From contig DAIPGN010000010.1 in assembly GCA_036771835.1 (NCBI GenBank), positions 34,264 to 98,263 of the forward strand: 64,000 nt of DNA, in the 5' to 3' direction. Origin of the DNA: UBA4877 sp002399285 (lineage in GTDB: Bacteria > Bacillota > Thermoanaerobacteria > Thermoanaerobacterales > UBA4877). Shown here piece by piece: positions 31,274 through 39,121 of the stretch. Position numbers and translations under genes: made by a program. A model generated the notes under the pieces. It searched no databases and was not told the origin of the DNA. It saw only the letters and a list, made by a program, of their open reading frames with translations. Each line of letters begins with the position of its first letter. Position 1 is the first letter of the stretch.

Positions 31274-32553
31274 TATTTTACCTCCTTCCCGCTGACGAGG
31301 TCCAATACTTCATCCGTCGTATAATAGCGGCAGGTCGTATATGTCCTCAGCTTGTTAGAATTGGTAATGACCGGACGCATCTTGCTCATGGGATTGTTCA
31401 TATACATGAGTGGGCATATATATGAAACGACCACTCCCATCTCCTTTAGCTTCCTTGCACGAAGCGTCTCTTTGAATTCTTTTAAGACCGCCGGAGACGT
31501 TGTAAAGACAGTCGGAATGGCGAGCCTTGTTCTATGTGTCTCCTTCAAATTTGCAGTCAAGGTATCCGCATACTCTTTCAACTGCTCCATCGTCAGATGC
31601 GGACATCCTAAGAAAGCCAGTTCCGGCTTAGCATTGGGATCCGCCCAGAGCACGGGATAATTATTTCTAACTCTCTCAAGCTCGGCATCGTCTATGACGT
31701 AGACCTTGGCATCCGGTTTGATCAAACGTTCTCCCGATTCGACAGCTTCAGGAGTAAGCTTGTCTATGTGATACAGTCCGACCGCTCCGTTAGACGCGGT
31801 AGCCGCCCCAAAGTCCTTCAGATAAGCGCAGGCATCGGCATTAAGCTCGCTACCCAGCCATTTATCCAAACCCTTTACATAGGGAACGTCCTCCACGACC
31901 TTCATGCCGATCGCGCTTCCAAGGACCTGCGCTTCCGGCTTTTTGCTCGTCTTTACCTCGATGATCCAGTCCGCCTTTCGTCCTTCGTCGGTAAGCAGTC
32001 CGAAATTCGGTACCCAGCCCACCGCCGAACCGAACAGCTCCATGATCCCGGAATTACGGTTGCATCTGGCACCCAGCACACTATTGGCATATACGACCGC
32101 GCTGGACTCAGCCCAGGAAAGCACCTCTCCCTTTTTTGGCCGGTTGTTGTTCTGCGGCAGGTAACATGCGCATGTGTAATCGTCGTCGGACTTCATTCCC
32201 ATTTCCTTCAATAATGCTTCGCATCTGTCCTGCAGCGAATACATATAATGGGTAAAGACCAACTGCTGCGTTACATCCGCCGGTACGTTGGGGTCCAATG
32301 GCCTGGGGTCCGCCGTGAATTTCTGCTTAAATTCCACGTTTCCCTCGATCAGCTCTTCAAAAATATCCAGCACGCTCTCTAAGGTCTGCAGTCCATAGCT
32401 ATATACAGTGTGTCCATACTCGCTGGTCACATCGACCATCTTGTCGGCCCCATAGATCTCCCCATACAGCATGAGGGTCTCGAGTATCTTAGCCGTGGTC
32501 TCACCTTTGCTGCCGTCATAGACAGCCTGCTGTTCCGGTGTTAATTTGATCAT
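31273..32553 (-). CDS. Aconitase-X large (catalytic) subunit family protein
   Basis: A 426-residue protein of the aconitase-X (DUF521) family. Members include cis-3-hydroxy-L-proline dehydratase and archaeal phosphomevalonate dehydratase, which use an Fe-S cluster. Conserved stretches include EVLSWAESSAVVYANSVLGA then RCNRNSG, ELAFLGCPHLTMEQL and YTTCRYYTTDEVLDL; the cysteines in these would bind the cluster. Start 32553 follows GGGAGGAG. The large subunit needs the swivel domain, which here is the N-terminus of the next protein, so the two should form a complex. Confidence 0.9.
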   Translation of the reverse strand: MIKLTPEQQAVYDGSKGETTAKILETLMLYGEIYGADKMVDVTSEYGHTVYSYGLQTLESVLDIFEELIEGNVEFKQKFTADPRPLDPNVPADVTQQLVFTHYMYSLQDRCEALLKEMGMKSDDDYTCACYLPQNNNRPKKGEVLSWAESSAVVYANSVLGARCNRNSGIMELFGSAVGWVPNFGLLTDEGRKADWIIEVKTSKKPEAQVLGSAIGMKVVEDVPYVKGLDKWLGSELNADACAYLKDFGAATASNGAVGLYHIDKLTPEAVESGERLIKPDAKVYVIDDAELERVRNNYPVLWADPNAKPELAFLGCPHLTMEQLKEYADTLTANLKETHRTRLAIPTVFTTSPAVLKEFKETLRARKLKEMGVVVSYICPLMYMNNPMSKMRPVITNSNKLRTYTTCRYYTTDEVLDLVSGKEVK

Positions 32554-32643
32554 TTGCTCTCCTCCCATCTATTTTATTTTAATATTCATCGTGTTAATTA
32601 TTTCACATGATCGGCACGCGGACAATCCGCAATAAATCAATTG

Positions 32644-32659
32644 TGTTGAAAATTCAACA
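32644..32659. promoter_or_regulatory. Palindromic operator candidate between aconitase-X and ClC genes
   Basis: TGTTGAAAATTCAACA has 7-bp arms around AA. A further half site, TGTTGAA, is at 32672. It sits in the divergent region and is the natural operator for the nearby TetR-family regulator or another local regulator. A small GCGGA / TCCGC hairpin is at about 32617-32629. Confidence 0.5.
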
Positions 32660-32742
32660 TTTATTGGGATGTGTTGAAATTTTATTCTGTCTGTTATTAT
32701 GACAGTAGCAATTATACCGCAGGGCCTCTGCGGCGGCAGGAT

Positions 32743-32771
32743 CTGCTGTCAAAGGGAAAACATGCTATAAT
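32743..32771 (+). promoter_or_regulatory. Promoter of the ClC gene
   Basis: TATAAT (32766-32771) has an extended -10 TG two bases before it and a poor -35 CTGCTG 17 bp upstream. The start codon at 32803 follows at a normal distance. Confidence 0.6.
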
Positions 32772-32802
32772 GGTTATAGTCATATCAATGGAGGTATTAG
32801 CT

Positions 32803-34359
32803 TTGAGTGAGTCAAACACAAGAATTTATAAGGTACTGTCCGGGTTTGACCGGCTGAAATGGAGCGTTGCAGGCAAGGGCATACTGGTGGGATTTATCTC
32901 GGGTCTGCTGGCTGTGCTCTATCGTCTTGGCATAGAATATGGTACCGACACATCGTTAAAAATATACTCCTGTCTCAGGATACACCCGATCTATATTGTT
33001 CCCTGGATCGCAGCCGCAGTTGCTTCCGGACTGTTCATCGCATGGCTGGTCAAGCTGGAACCTATGGCTGCGGGCAGCGGCATACCGCAGGTGGAAGGCG
33101 TGGTACTGTTCGGGCTGAAGATGAAATGGTACACGATTTTGGCCGTCCGTTTCCTTGCGGGCACTTTAGGGAGCTTTTTCGGGCTCTCCCTCGGACGAGA
33201 GGGGCCTTCCATCCAGATCGGCGCGGCGGGAGGCCAGGCCGTTGCAAAGAATATGAGCGGCAGCAGTATCGAAGAGAATTATCTAATCACGGGCGGGGCG
33301 GCCGCGGGTCTTTCCGCCGCCTTCAGCGCTCCTCTCTCCGGCATGATGTTTGCGTTGGAGGAGGTGCACCGCAGCTTTTCTCCGGTGATCCTTCTCTCCG
33401 CGACCACCGCCTCCCTGACCGCGGACTACGTTTCAAAATACTTCTTCGGCCTCAAACCGGTGCTGGACTTTACGGCGATCCCTCAGCTCCCTATCGGCCT
33501 GTATCTTTGGATGATCCCCCTGGGCATAGTATCCGGGCTTGCGGGTTCCCTCATGAACAAGACCCTGCTCGCTTTGCAGACGCTCTATGGCAAGCTCCCT
33601 GCATTTTCGCGGCCTGCCGCAGCGCTGATGATCGCACTGCCCTGTGGGATGTTTCTGCCTGCCGTACTGGGAGGCGGACAGGGACTGATAAAGCTCTCGG
33701 AAAACTCGAAAAGCGGCATAGTTATGCTGCTGATATATCTGATCGCAAAGCTGCTGTTCACCGGTGCCAGCTTCGGCAGCGGCGTACCGGGCGGCATCTT
33801 TATGCCCATCCTCTCGGTGGGCGCGCTCACCGGCAGTATCTGCGGCATACTTGCGGCGCATGCGGGGCTGCCCGCCCAGTTCATCCCCGACTTCGCAGTC
33901 TGTGCTATGGCGGGCGCTCTGTCGTCATCGGTAAAGGCTCCCGTAACATCCATTCTGCTCACTACCGAAATGGCAGGTTCGCTGGTCCACATGCTGCCCG
34001 TTGCGGCCTGTGCGTTCACCGCCCTGCTTCTGTCAGACCTTCTGAAAGTGGAGCCTGTCTATGAGGTCCTGTTGGAAAGGTACGTCGACCAAAACGGTAA
34101 AAAATTGCCCGTTCAAGAGCGCGGAGGGCTTGTGGAATTTCCCGTGGAACTGGGAAGCGAAGCGTCGGGCAGGATGGTCAGAGATATAGAATGGCCGAAC
34201 GGTTCACTTATCGTCGGCCTTCGCAGAGGCGAAAAGGAACTGGTCCCCGGCGGAGGCACCAAAATTCTGCCGGGCGACTATCTCGTGGTCCTGTTCTCCG
34301 CGGAAGATGAAGATATACGGGATAAGATGTCCCTCCTATGTCATGCGAAAGTTCTGTAA
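32803..34359 (+). CDS. ClC-family chloride/proton antiporter with C-terminal TrkA-C-like domain
   Basis: A 518-residue ClC protein. Anion-site motifs GSGIPQ, GREGPSIQIGAA and GGIFMP are present. The gating Glu (in GREGP) and the internal proton Glu (in MFALEEVHRSF) are both retained, so it is likely an exchanger rather than a channel. The last ~75 residues (ASGRMVRDIEWPNGSLIVGL) form a TrkA-C/RCK-C-like regulatory domain. Start TTG 32803 is chosen because GGAGG lies 8 nt upstream; an ATG 15 bp earlier overlaps that site. It diverges from the aconitase-X operon and may be functionally unrelated to it. Confidence 0.92.
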   Translation: MSESNTRIYKVLSGFDRLKWSVAGKGILVGFISGLLAVLYRLGIEYGTDTSLKIYSCLRIHPIYIVPWIAAAVASGLFIAWLVKLEPMAAGSGIPQVEGVVLFGLKMKWYTILAVRFLAGTLGSFFGLSLGREGPSIQIGAAGGQAVAKNMSGSSIEENYLITGGAAAGLSAAFSAPLSGMMFALEEVHRSFSPVILLSATTASLTADYVSKYFFGLKPVLDFTAIPQLPIGLYLWMIPLGIVSGLAGSLMNKTLLALQTLYGKLPAFSRPAAALMIALPCGMFLPAVLGGGQGLIKLSENSKSGIVMLLIYLIAKLLFTGASFGSGVPGGIFMPILSVGALTGSICGILAAHAGLPAQFIPDFAVCAMAGALSSSVKAPVTSILLTTEMAGSLVHMLPVAACAFTALLLSDLLKVEPVYEVLLERYVDQNGKKLPVQERGGLVEFPVELGSEASGRMVRDIEWPNGSLIVGLRRGEKELVPGGGTKILPGDYLVVLFSAEDEDIRDKMSLLCHAKVL

Positions 34360-34380
34360 CGAACGCATAATACGCTGAAA

Positions 34381-34408
34381 AAGGACTGCCAAAAGGCAGC
34401 CTCTTTTA
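34381..34408 (+). terminator. Terminator after the ClC gene
   Basis: AAGGACTGCC AAAA GGCAGCCT followed by CTTTT forms a compact GC hairpin with a U-rich tail. Confidence 0.75.
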
Positions 34409-34527
34409 AAATGGTACAGGTGCAAAGCGGGCCGCCTCGGAAAATCTCTCAAAACAGTAAAATATCATGGGGACCATAATCATCCTGTGGAAATATATTA
34501 TTATATACAGACGATCATAGTGTAGGC

Positions 34528-34619
34528 AAACTGGCAGGCCGTGACAAATCGTGCAGCCAACGCAGCAAGCTAAAATTGCAGTGCAATTTAGCGGCCTAAG
34601 CGAGAATGGCATCGGCCTG
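34528..34619. repeat. Dispersed intergenic repeat, copy A
   Basis: This copy has two modules, AAACTGGCAGGCCGTGACAA (34528-34547) and CGGCCTAAGCGAGAATGGCA running to TCGGCCTG (34592-34619). A hairpin, GCTAAAATTGCA / TGCAATTTAGC, lies between them. Related modules recur at 41830-41871 and 44722-44745. The surrounding 34409-34710 region holds no gene. Confidence 0.55.
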
Positions 34620-34710
34620 AGACGATATGACATGCATTTTGTTCCTATATATCTAACGGCAGCCTGATAATACACGCGGGTAAAATTAGAATAAGAGGAG
34701 GTGGCTCACT

Positions 34711-35259
34711 ATGTTAAATGCGATTCCTGCCAGTCCTGTCAAATGCAGCGATAACAGCGGCGACGTCTATGTGGACGTCAATCCCAATCCCGCCGGGCTG
34801 GGCAATGTCGAGGCTTTTGCCGAATGTTTCAAAGGCGCGGCAGAGCGCGCGAGCAGTATCTGCTGCGGCCTGCCGGTCAATCTGATCCTGGCCCAGTGGG
34901 GTGGGGAATCGGGATGGGCGTCGGGCCGGCTTCAAAGGAACAATCAGAACTGGTCCAATATCATCTATACCGGGCCGTCAAACCCGCCGGGAAACATCGG
35001 GAAGGGCATAGGAAACTGGGCTAAATTCGAAGGTATGATGAAGCACGCGGAGGGATATGCAGGATTTTTCATTGTAAATCCCCGTTACTCACAGCTCATC
35101 GATTACCTGAAATACTGTCGGGACAGCGGGGTCCGGCCTGACGCCGACAGATGCGCCAGGTACATCGCGGATGCCGGATACGGCGGGCCGGGCCATGACG
35201 GCTACTATAACGGCCTGCATAGCTGGATGTCAACTCTGGCCAGGCATTGCAATATCTAG
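34711..35259 (+). CDS. Small GH73/lysozyme-like glucosaminidase-domain protein
   Basis: A 182-residue single-domain protein. ILAQWGGESGWASGRLQRNN followed by QNWSNIIYTG matches the catalytic region of GH73-type beta-N-acetylglucosaminidases, with the Glu of GGESGW as probable acid. YAGFFIVNPRYSQLIDYLK and YIADAGYGGPGHDGYY continue the family pattern. No signal peptide, membrane segment or cell-wall binding repeat is seen, which is unusual for a wall hydrolase. GAGGAGGTG precedes the ATG. It has its own terminator and no phage neighbours. A spore or lysis role is possible but unproven. Confidence 0.75.
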   Translation: MLNAIPASPVKCSDNSGDVYVDVNPNPAGLGNVEAFAECFKGAAERASSICCGLPVNLILAQWGGESGWASGRLQRNNQNWSNIIYTGPSNPPGNIGKGIGNWAKFEGMMKHAEGYAGFFIVNPRYSQLIDYLKYCRDSGVRPDADRCARYIADAGYGGPGHDGYYNGLHSWMSTLARHCNI

Positions 35260-35264
35260 TAAAC

Positions 35265-35300
35265 GAGGGTCTGAGCTTTCGCTCAGGCCCTCTAATCTTT
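35265..35300 (+). terminator. Terminator after the GH73-like gene
   Basis: GAGGGTCTGAGC and GCTCAGGCCCTC around TTTC give a strong stem, followed by TAATCTTT. Confidence 0.8.
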
Positions 35301-35395
35301 ATAGCAGCCATTTATAGTCCTGCCTGCAATCTACCACGGCGTTCACATAGACGGTATCGGTCTTGATTTGATATATAAGCGGATAGCGTCTTTCA
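35299..35395 (-). pseudogene. C-terminal remnant of a RelE/ParE-type toxin
   Basis: In the frame adjoining the antitoxin, the last ~30 codons read RRYPLIYQIKTDTVYVNAVV then DCRQDYKWLL, the typical end of a RelE/ParE toxin (Y-x-I-x-D-x-V-x-V-x-A-V-x-D-x-R). The remaining ~60-70 N-terminal residues are missing, and the frame runs back into the antitoxin gene. An internal deletion has probably fused the antitoxin 3' end to the toxin 3' end. Confidence 0.65.
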
Positions 35396-35639
35396 TCATG
35401 GACGATACCTGACCGACCGGGTAACCCTTTTCCCCGTTCAGGCGGTCTTCTTCTGCCGAAACCAACTCTTCCCGCAAGCACAGCATGCTTTCACGTCTTG
35501 CATACGTCTCAAGATCCATTATCACAAGGCCGCCCTCGCCATTCTTAGTCAGATATACAGGTTCTCCCGACTTTTTACACAGCTCGGAAATACCATTATA
35601 GTTTTTGCGGATCGCCGCAGACGGTTTGATATTTATCAA
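35343..35639 (-). CDS. Phd/YefM-family antitoxin
   Basis: A 98-residue antitoxin of the Phd/YefM fold. MINIKPSAAIRKNYNGISEL, SGEPVYLTKNGEGGLVIMDL and ETYARRE are the standard DNA-binding and dimer features. The C-terminal ~12 residues (IRLYIKSRPIPSM) come from out-of-frame reading into the toxin remnant, so the natural C-terminus has probably been replaced. It may remain as a solitary DNA-binding protein. Confidence 0.8.
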   Translation of the reverse strand: MINIKPSAAIRKNYNGISELCKKSGEPVYLTKNGEGGLVIMDLETYARRESMLCLREELVSAEEDRLNGEKGYPVGQVSSMMKDAIRLYIKSRPIPSM

Positions 35640-35732
35640 TATGCTCGCCTACATAAGGTGATTATTTGATACTTATTATATATTACTATAATAGGATAAT
35701 AGGCATATAAAGCTCACCGCAACCGATGACTA

Positions 35733-36227
35733 TCATAATTCAAATTTATTCTTTGACAGCAAAAACTTAAATGCCATCCTTACCAAAGCGAGAATAAGAA
35801 CAGTGATCGTGACTTCACCGACTAACAAAGTTGGCTCAGCCAGATAATAAACGGATAATATGCCGTGAAGGATAATGCTGACGATCTTGACGGACAGCAG
35901 GGAAGTAAGGCTTACGATAAGATATTCGCAGGCAGCGTCGTCTATTCTGTCCTCATATTTGATGGTATTTAATATCAAATACAGCAGGTTGACCGCGATC
36001 AATAGATTGTCCATAAAAGAGATCAGACTCGTCATGCTTTGCAGTTTGTCAAAATAGAACTTCTGTTGTTCGGGATATGTATTGAACAAGATACCCAGCT
36101 TATTCTTTGAAACCTCCAGATACAGCTCGACCGCAAATAAAACATAGAAGATCGCCAAATACAATTTCGACAATTTATTGTACCTTATGTCCAAATAGCC
36201 CTTTAACTTAGACCAAAACTCAGACAT
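35733..36227 (-). CDS. Small integral membrane protein, unknown function
   Basis: A 164-residue protein that I do not recognise. Hydrophobic segments are visible as LYLAIFYVLFAVELYL, SFMDNLLIAVNLLYLIL, LIVSLTSLLSVKIVSIILHG and VGEVTITVLILALVRMAF, about four membrane spans with charged loops. The start at 36227 follows GGGGGAGG; the upstream in-frame codons do not. It stands alone between the toxin-antitoxin remnant and the PTS EIIA terminator. Confidence 0.6.
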   Translation of the reverse strand: MSEFWSKLKGYLDIRYNKLSKLYLAIFYVLFAVELYLEVSKNKLGILFNTYPEQQKFYFDKLQSMTSLISFMDNLLIAVNLLYLILNTIKYEDRIDDAACEYLIVSLTSLLSVKIVSIILHGILSVYYLAEPTLLVGEVTITVLILALVRMAFKFLLSKNKFEL

Positions 36228-36320
36228 GGCCCGGCCTCCCCCAAATAAATCCATCGTACTTATAATATATGCGTCTAACTTTTCAATAGCAAACGTTTAG
36301 CTTGAATTTCCTGATTGAGC

Positions 36321-36370
36321 AAAAATAAAAGGCCCTATGCGAGAGCCTCTCAGAATTCCACAGCCATAGG
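36321..36370 (-). terminator. Terminator after the lactose/cellobiose EIIA gene
   Basis: On the minus strand CCTATGGC / GCATAGG encloses an inner GAGAGGCTCTC hairpin and is followed by GCCTTTTATTTTT. Confidence 0.8.
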
Positions 36371-36402
36371 AACTAATTTCACCCTATGCATGGCAATTAT
36401 GA

Positions 36403-36723
36403 TCACTTATCCTGTTTATCGTCCAGCTGCCTATAGAGCTCTATCATCTCGGTGATCAGATCCTTGGCCAGCATCGCCGTCATCAGATGATCCTCCGCAT
36501 GGGCAACCAGCAGTGTGACCTCCGTCTTGTCTCCGTTTGCCTCTCTGGTTATAAGTCCATTTTGTATATCATGAGCCTTGAGTATTTCTTGAGAAGCCTC
36601 GTTCATAAGCTCAGTCGCTTTATCGAAGTCCCTTGCCTTTGCCGCCTCCAAAGCCTCGAATGCCTTGCCTCTTGCATTTCCTGCATAAATTATGACATTG
36701 AATACAACCTGTTCATCGTTCAT
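36403..36723 (-). CDS. PTS lactose/cellobiose-family EIIA component
   Basis: A 106-residue trimeric helical EIIA of the lactose/cellobiose family. NVIIYAGNARGKAFEALEAA and TEVTLLVAHAEDHLMTAML, with the phosphorylated His in LLVAHAEDHL, are characteristic. It would serve the EIIC encoded at 39122. It is separated from the GH4/EIIC operon by a terminator and pairs directly with an EIIB gene 8 bp upstream. Confidence 0.93.
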   Translation of the reverse strand: MNDEQVVFNVIIYAGNARGKAFEALEAAKARDFDKATELMNEASQEILKAHDIQNGLITREANGDKTEVTLLVAHAEDHLMTAMLAKDLITEMIELYRQLDDKQDK

Positions 36724-36731
36724 ATTTTCAC

Positions 36732-37043
36732 CTATTCCTTATGTGCAGTCTTTAACGCTAAATCCAAAGCCCTTACTCCATCCACCAGGCCGTAGACCTG
36801 CGGCGGTATCACGGCATATTCCTTTTCGTGCTCCCGGGCCATTTCACTGACCCACTTCTCCTTGTATTGTACCTGAGGGCCCAGCAATATCACATCGTAT
36901 TTATCTATGATCTTATCGAGATCGTCCACCGAGTCGGCATCTATCTTCAGATCGCCAAGCCCCCTCCTCTTTGCTTCGGCCGCCATCTTGTTCACCAAAA
37001 GGCCGGTAGACATGCCGGCTACACAGACCAGCAAAATGTTCAT
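36732..37043 (-). CDS. PTS lactose/cellobiose-family EIIB component (first copy)
   Basis: A 103-residue EIIB with the phosphocysteine in ILLVCVAGMSTGLLVNKMA. It is a close paralogue of the protein at 38733-39041: both share LLVCVAGMST, the YD-ILLGPQ core and IPPQIYGMVDG-like ends. It probably forms a small unit with the EIIA gene, transcribed from 37044-37330. Confidence 0.93.
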   Translation of the reverse strand: MNILLVCVAGMSTGLLVNKMAAEAKRRGLGDLKIDADSVDDLDKIIDKYDVILLGPQVQYKEKWVSEMAREHEKEYAVIPPQVYGLVDGVRALDLALKTAHKE

Positions 37044-37334
37044 ATCTCCCGCCCCCCAACGGAGTATCTTTATAAAACACAGTCCCTTTAAATTTACGTC
37101 CTAATATCTATAAAATTGATCTTGCCGACAATAACCAATTTCCATTACATATTATAACATAAAATTACTATAACACCCAAAACAATCGGATAGTCTTTAA
37201 TATCAAAAGCTGCTGCCTCAGGATCAAATCTTGTTTTACCCCTTAGAGTTTTACCAAACTGCCCGGCTGTTCTCATTCAACAAAAACCAGATCCCTCCGC
37301 CGGACGGCTTCGGAATCCAGATCATCATTGAATA
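37044..37334. other. Intergenic region upstream of the EIIB-EIIA pair
   Basis: No gene is seen. A minus-strand TATAAT is at 37151-37156 but has no good -35, and no sigma-54 signature was found. The pair may have an independent weak promoter or be read through from the GH4 operon. Confidence 0.35.
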
Positions 37335-37383
37335 TAAAAAAACCGAGGGCAGCATCTGAAGATCATATCTCTGTGACGCTGCC
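37335..37383 (-). terminator. Terminator after the GH4 gene
   Basis: On the minus strand GGCAGC / GCTGCC closes a 24-nt loop and is followed by CTCGG and seven T. Confidence 0.75.
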
Positions 37384-37397
37384 GTCAAGCCATATGG

Positions 37398-38666
37398 TTA
37401 TTTATAAAACTGGGGCAGGTAATCCTTATTAGCTTCAAGCAGCTCTTCCAGCATCGGCTTGGCTACGTCGTAATCCCTCACGAGCGGATGGGCCATCAGA
37501 GCAAACAGAGCCATGTCCCTGTCGCCCTTCACGGCAGCCTCTACCGCAAGCTGTTCATAGTTCTTAACCGCGCATATAAGACCCCATACCGTGGGCGGCA
37601 CGTTGTTGATAGCCAGCGGCTTTATGCCGGCTCTGTTTATCATACACGGCGTTTCAATGACGGCATCGTCGGGAAGCATCCTGATAGCACCGTTATTGGG
37701 TACGTTCACCACCAGCCATCTGTCCTCGTCATTGTATATGGCCTTCATGACGCCGAGGGCCACCTCGGAATATCCGCCTCCGCCTCTCTTGGCCAAGGCC
37801 GCAGGCTTGGTGTCCTGCTTTGGATCGGCATACGCGTCATATATCTCCTTTTCCAGCATCAGTACCTCTTCGCCTCTGGTATACTTGGCCTCTTTGAACT
37901 CCTTCAGCTTCTTAGACGTGTGGTAATAATACTGCATATAGGCGCTGGGCATCAATCCCATCTTTTTGATGAGCTCGACATCCACTGAGCCCACCAGTTC
38001 CGACGCCTTGCCGAATTCCTCCTCGGTCAGAGGTCTTCCGTCCACGGTAAAGTTGAAGGCAAAATTCATGTGGTTCAGTCCGACATAATCATATTTGACC
38101 CTCTGATAGTCTACAGACAATGCCTCAGCCACCCTGAATCCAGGCCTCATGCCTCCCGCGCACAGTCCCACCATCTTAACGCCGGTATATTTTTTTAAGG
38201 CTTCCGTGACAAGGCCGGTCGGATTGGTGTAATTTACGACCCATGCGTCCGGGCTGTACTTCTCCACATCCTTGGCGATATCCATCATGACGGGTATGGT
38301 GCGCAGCGCCTTCATGAATCCGCCGGGCCCCGTGGTCTCCTGTCCAATGATGCCATACTTCAGCGGGATCTTTTCATCAAACACTCTTCTCTCATTGCCT
38401 CCCACGCGTATCTGGGTATTTATGAAATCGGCATTTTTAAAGGCCGTCTTGCGGTCCGTCGTGGCTTCTATCTTTACGTTATAATCCAAGTGTTTCGCAA
38501 AACGCCTGCAGAACCCCAGCATTATCTCCAAACGGCGCTCGTTTATATCCATCAGGTAGATCTCGCGCACCGGCAGTTTATCTCTGAAACGGGCCAGGCC
38601 TTCTATAAGCTCGGGGGTATATGGACTCCCGGCTCCAACAACGGCAATCTTTAATTCATCGGACAT
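37398..38666 (-). CDS. GH4-family 6-phospho-glycosidase
   Basis: A 422-residue NAD- and metal-dependent glycosidase of family GH4 (LicH/CelF-like). The NAD site is KIAVVGAGSPYTPELIEGLA, and VVNYTNPTGLVTEA and YDYVGLNHMNF (metal His199) are present. The metal-site motif, usually C-N-x-P, reads GLCAGGMRPG, so the Cys (169) is kept but the Asn is not. It would hydrolyse a phosphorylated disaccharide imported by the adjoining lactose/cellobiose PTS. GGAGG precedes the ATG. Confidence 0.92.
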   Translation of the reverse strand: MSDELKIAVVGAGSPYTPELIEGLARFRDKLPVREIYLMDINERRLEIMLGFCRRFAKHLDYNVKIEATTDRKTAFKNADFINTQIRVGGNERRVFDEKIPLKYGIIGQETTGPGGFMKALRTIPVMMDIAKDVEKYSPDAWVVNYTNPTGLVTEALKKYTGVKMVGLCAGGMRPGFRVAEALSVDYQRVKYDYVGLNHMNFAFNFTVDGRPLTEEEFGKASELVGSVDVELIKKMGLMPSAYMQYYYHTSKKLKEFKEAKYTRGEEVLMLEKEIYDAYADPKQDTKPAALAKRGGGGYSEVALGVMKAIYNDEDRWLVVNVPNNGAIRMLPDDAVIETPCMINRAGIKPLAINNVPPTVWGLICAVKNYEQLAVEAAVKGDRDMALFALMAHPLVRDYDVAKPMLEELLEANKDYLPQFYK

Positions 38667-38732
38667 GTTTACTTCCTCCTATAAATTTTGAAAATGATTT
38701 GTACTTCTCTTAACTATCAACTCGCTATACGG

Positions 38733-39041
38733 TTATTCCCCTGCCATCTTTAAGGCCAGGTCTAGGGCCTTGCTTCCGTCCACCATGCCGTAGATCTGAG
38801 GGGGGATAATTATATATTTCTTCGAATGGGTCTTGCACAGCTCGGCCACAGCCTTTTCTTTGAACCGCGCCTGAGGGCCCAGCAGTATATAATCGTATTT
38901 GTCGATGACCTTATCCAGAACCTCGACGGATTCCGCCTTTATCTCGATATCTTCCATCCCTCTGCGGGCGGCTTCCTTTTTCATCTTTTCTACCAACAGG
39001 CTGGTGGACATGCCTGCCACGCAAACAAGCAATACCTTCAT
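38733..39041 (-). CDS. PTS lactose/cellobiose-family EIIB component (second copy)
   Basis: A 102-residue EIIB with the phosphocysteine in VLLVCVAGMSTSLLVEKM. It is paralogous to the EIIB at 36732. It lies between EIIC and the GH4 gene in the sigma-54 operon. Two EIIBs alongside one EIIC and one EIIA suggest a duplication followed by separate regulation. Confidence 0.93.
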   Translation of the reverse strand: MKVLLVCVAGMSTSLLVEKMKKEAARRGMEDIEIKAESVEVLDKVIDKYDYILLGPQARFKEKAVAELCKTHSKKYIIIPPQIYGMVDGSKALDLALKMAGE

Positions 39042-39121
39042 TACTATTCATCCTTTCAAATTTGGTGGAGTTTCCCGGGCGGCACGATCGCCGTGATCCG
39101 CCCGGACCTGAATCTTATAGG

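Noticed and set aside
34711..36254. A prophage remnant around the GH73-like gene
   Set aside because: No integrase, holin, structural phage gene or attachment repeats are seen nearby.
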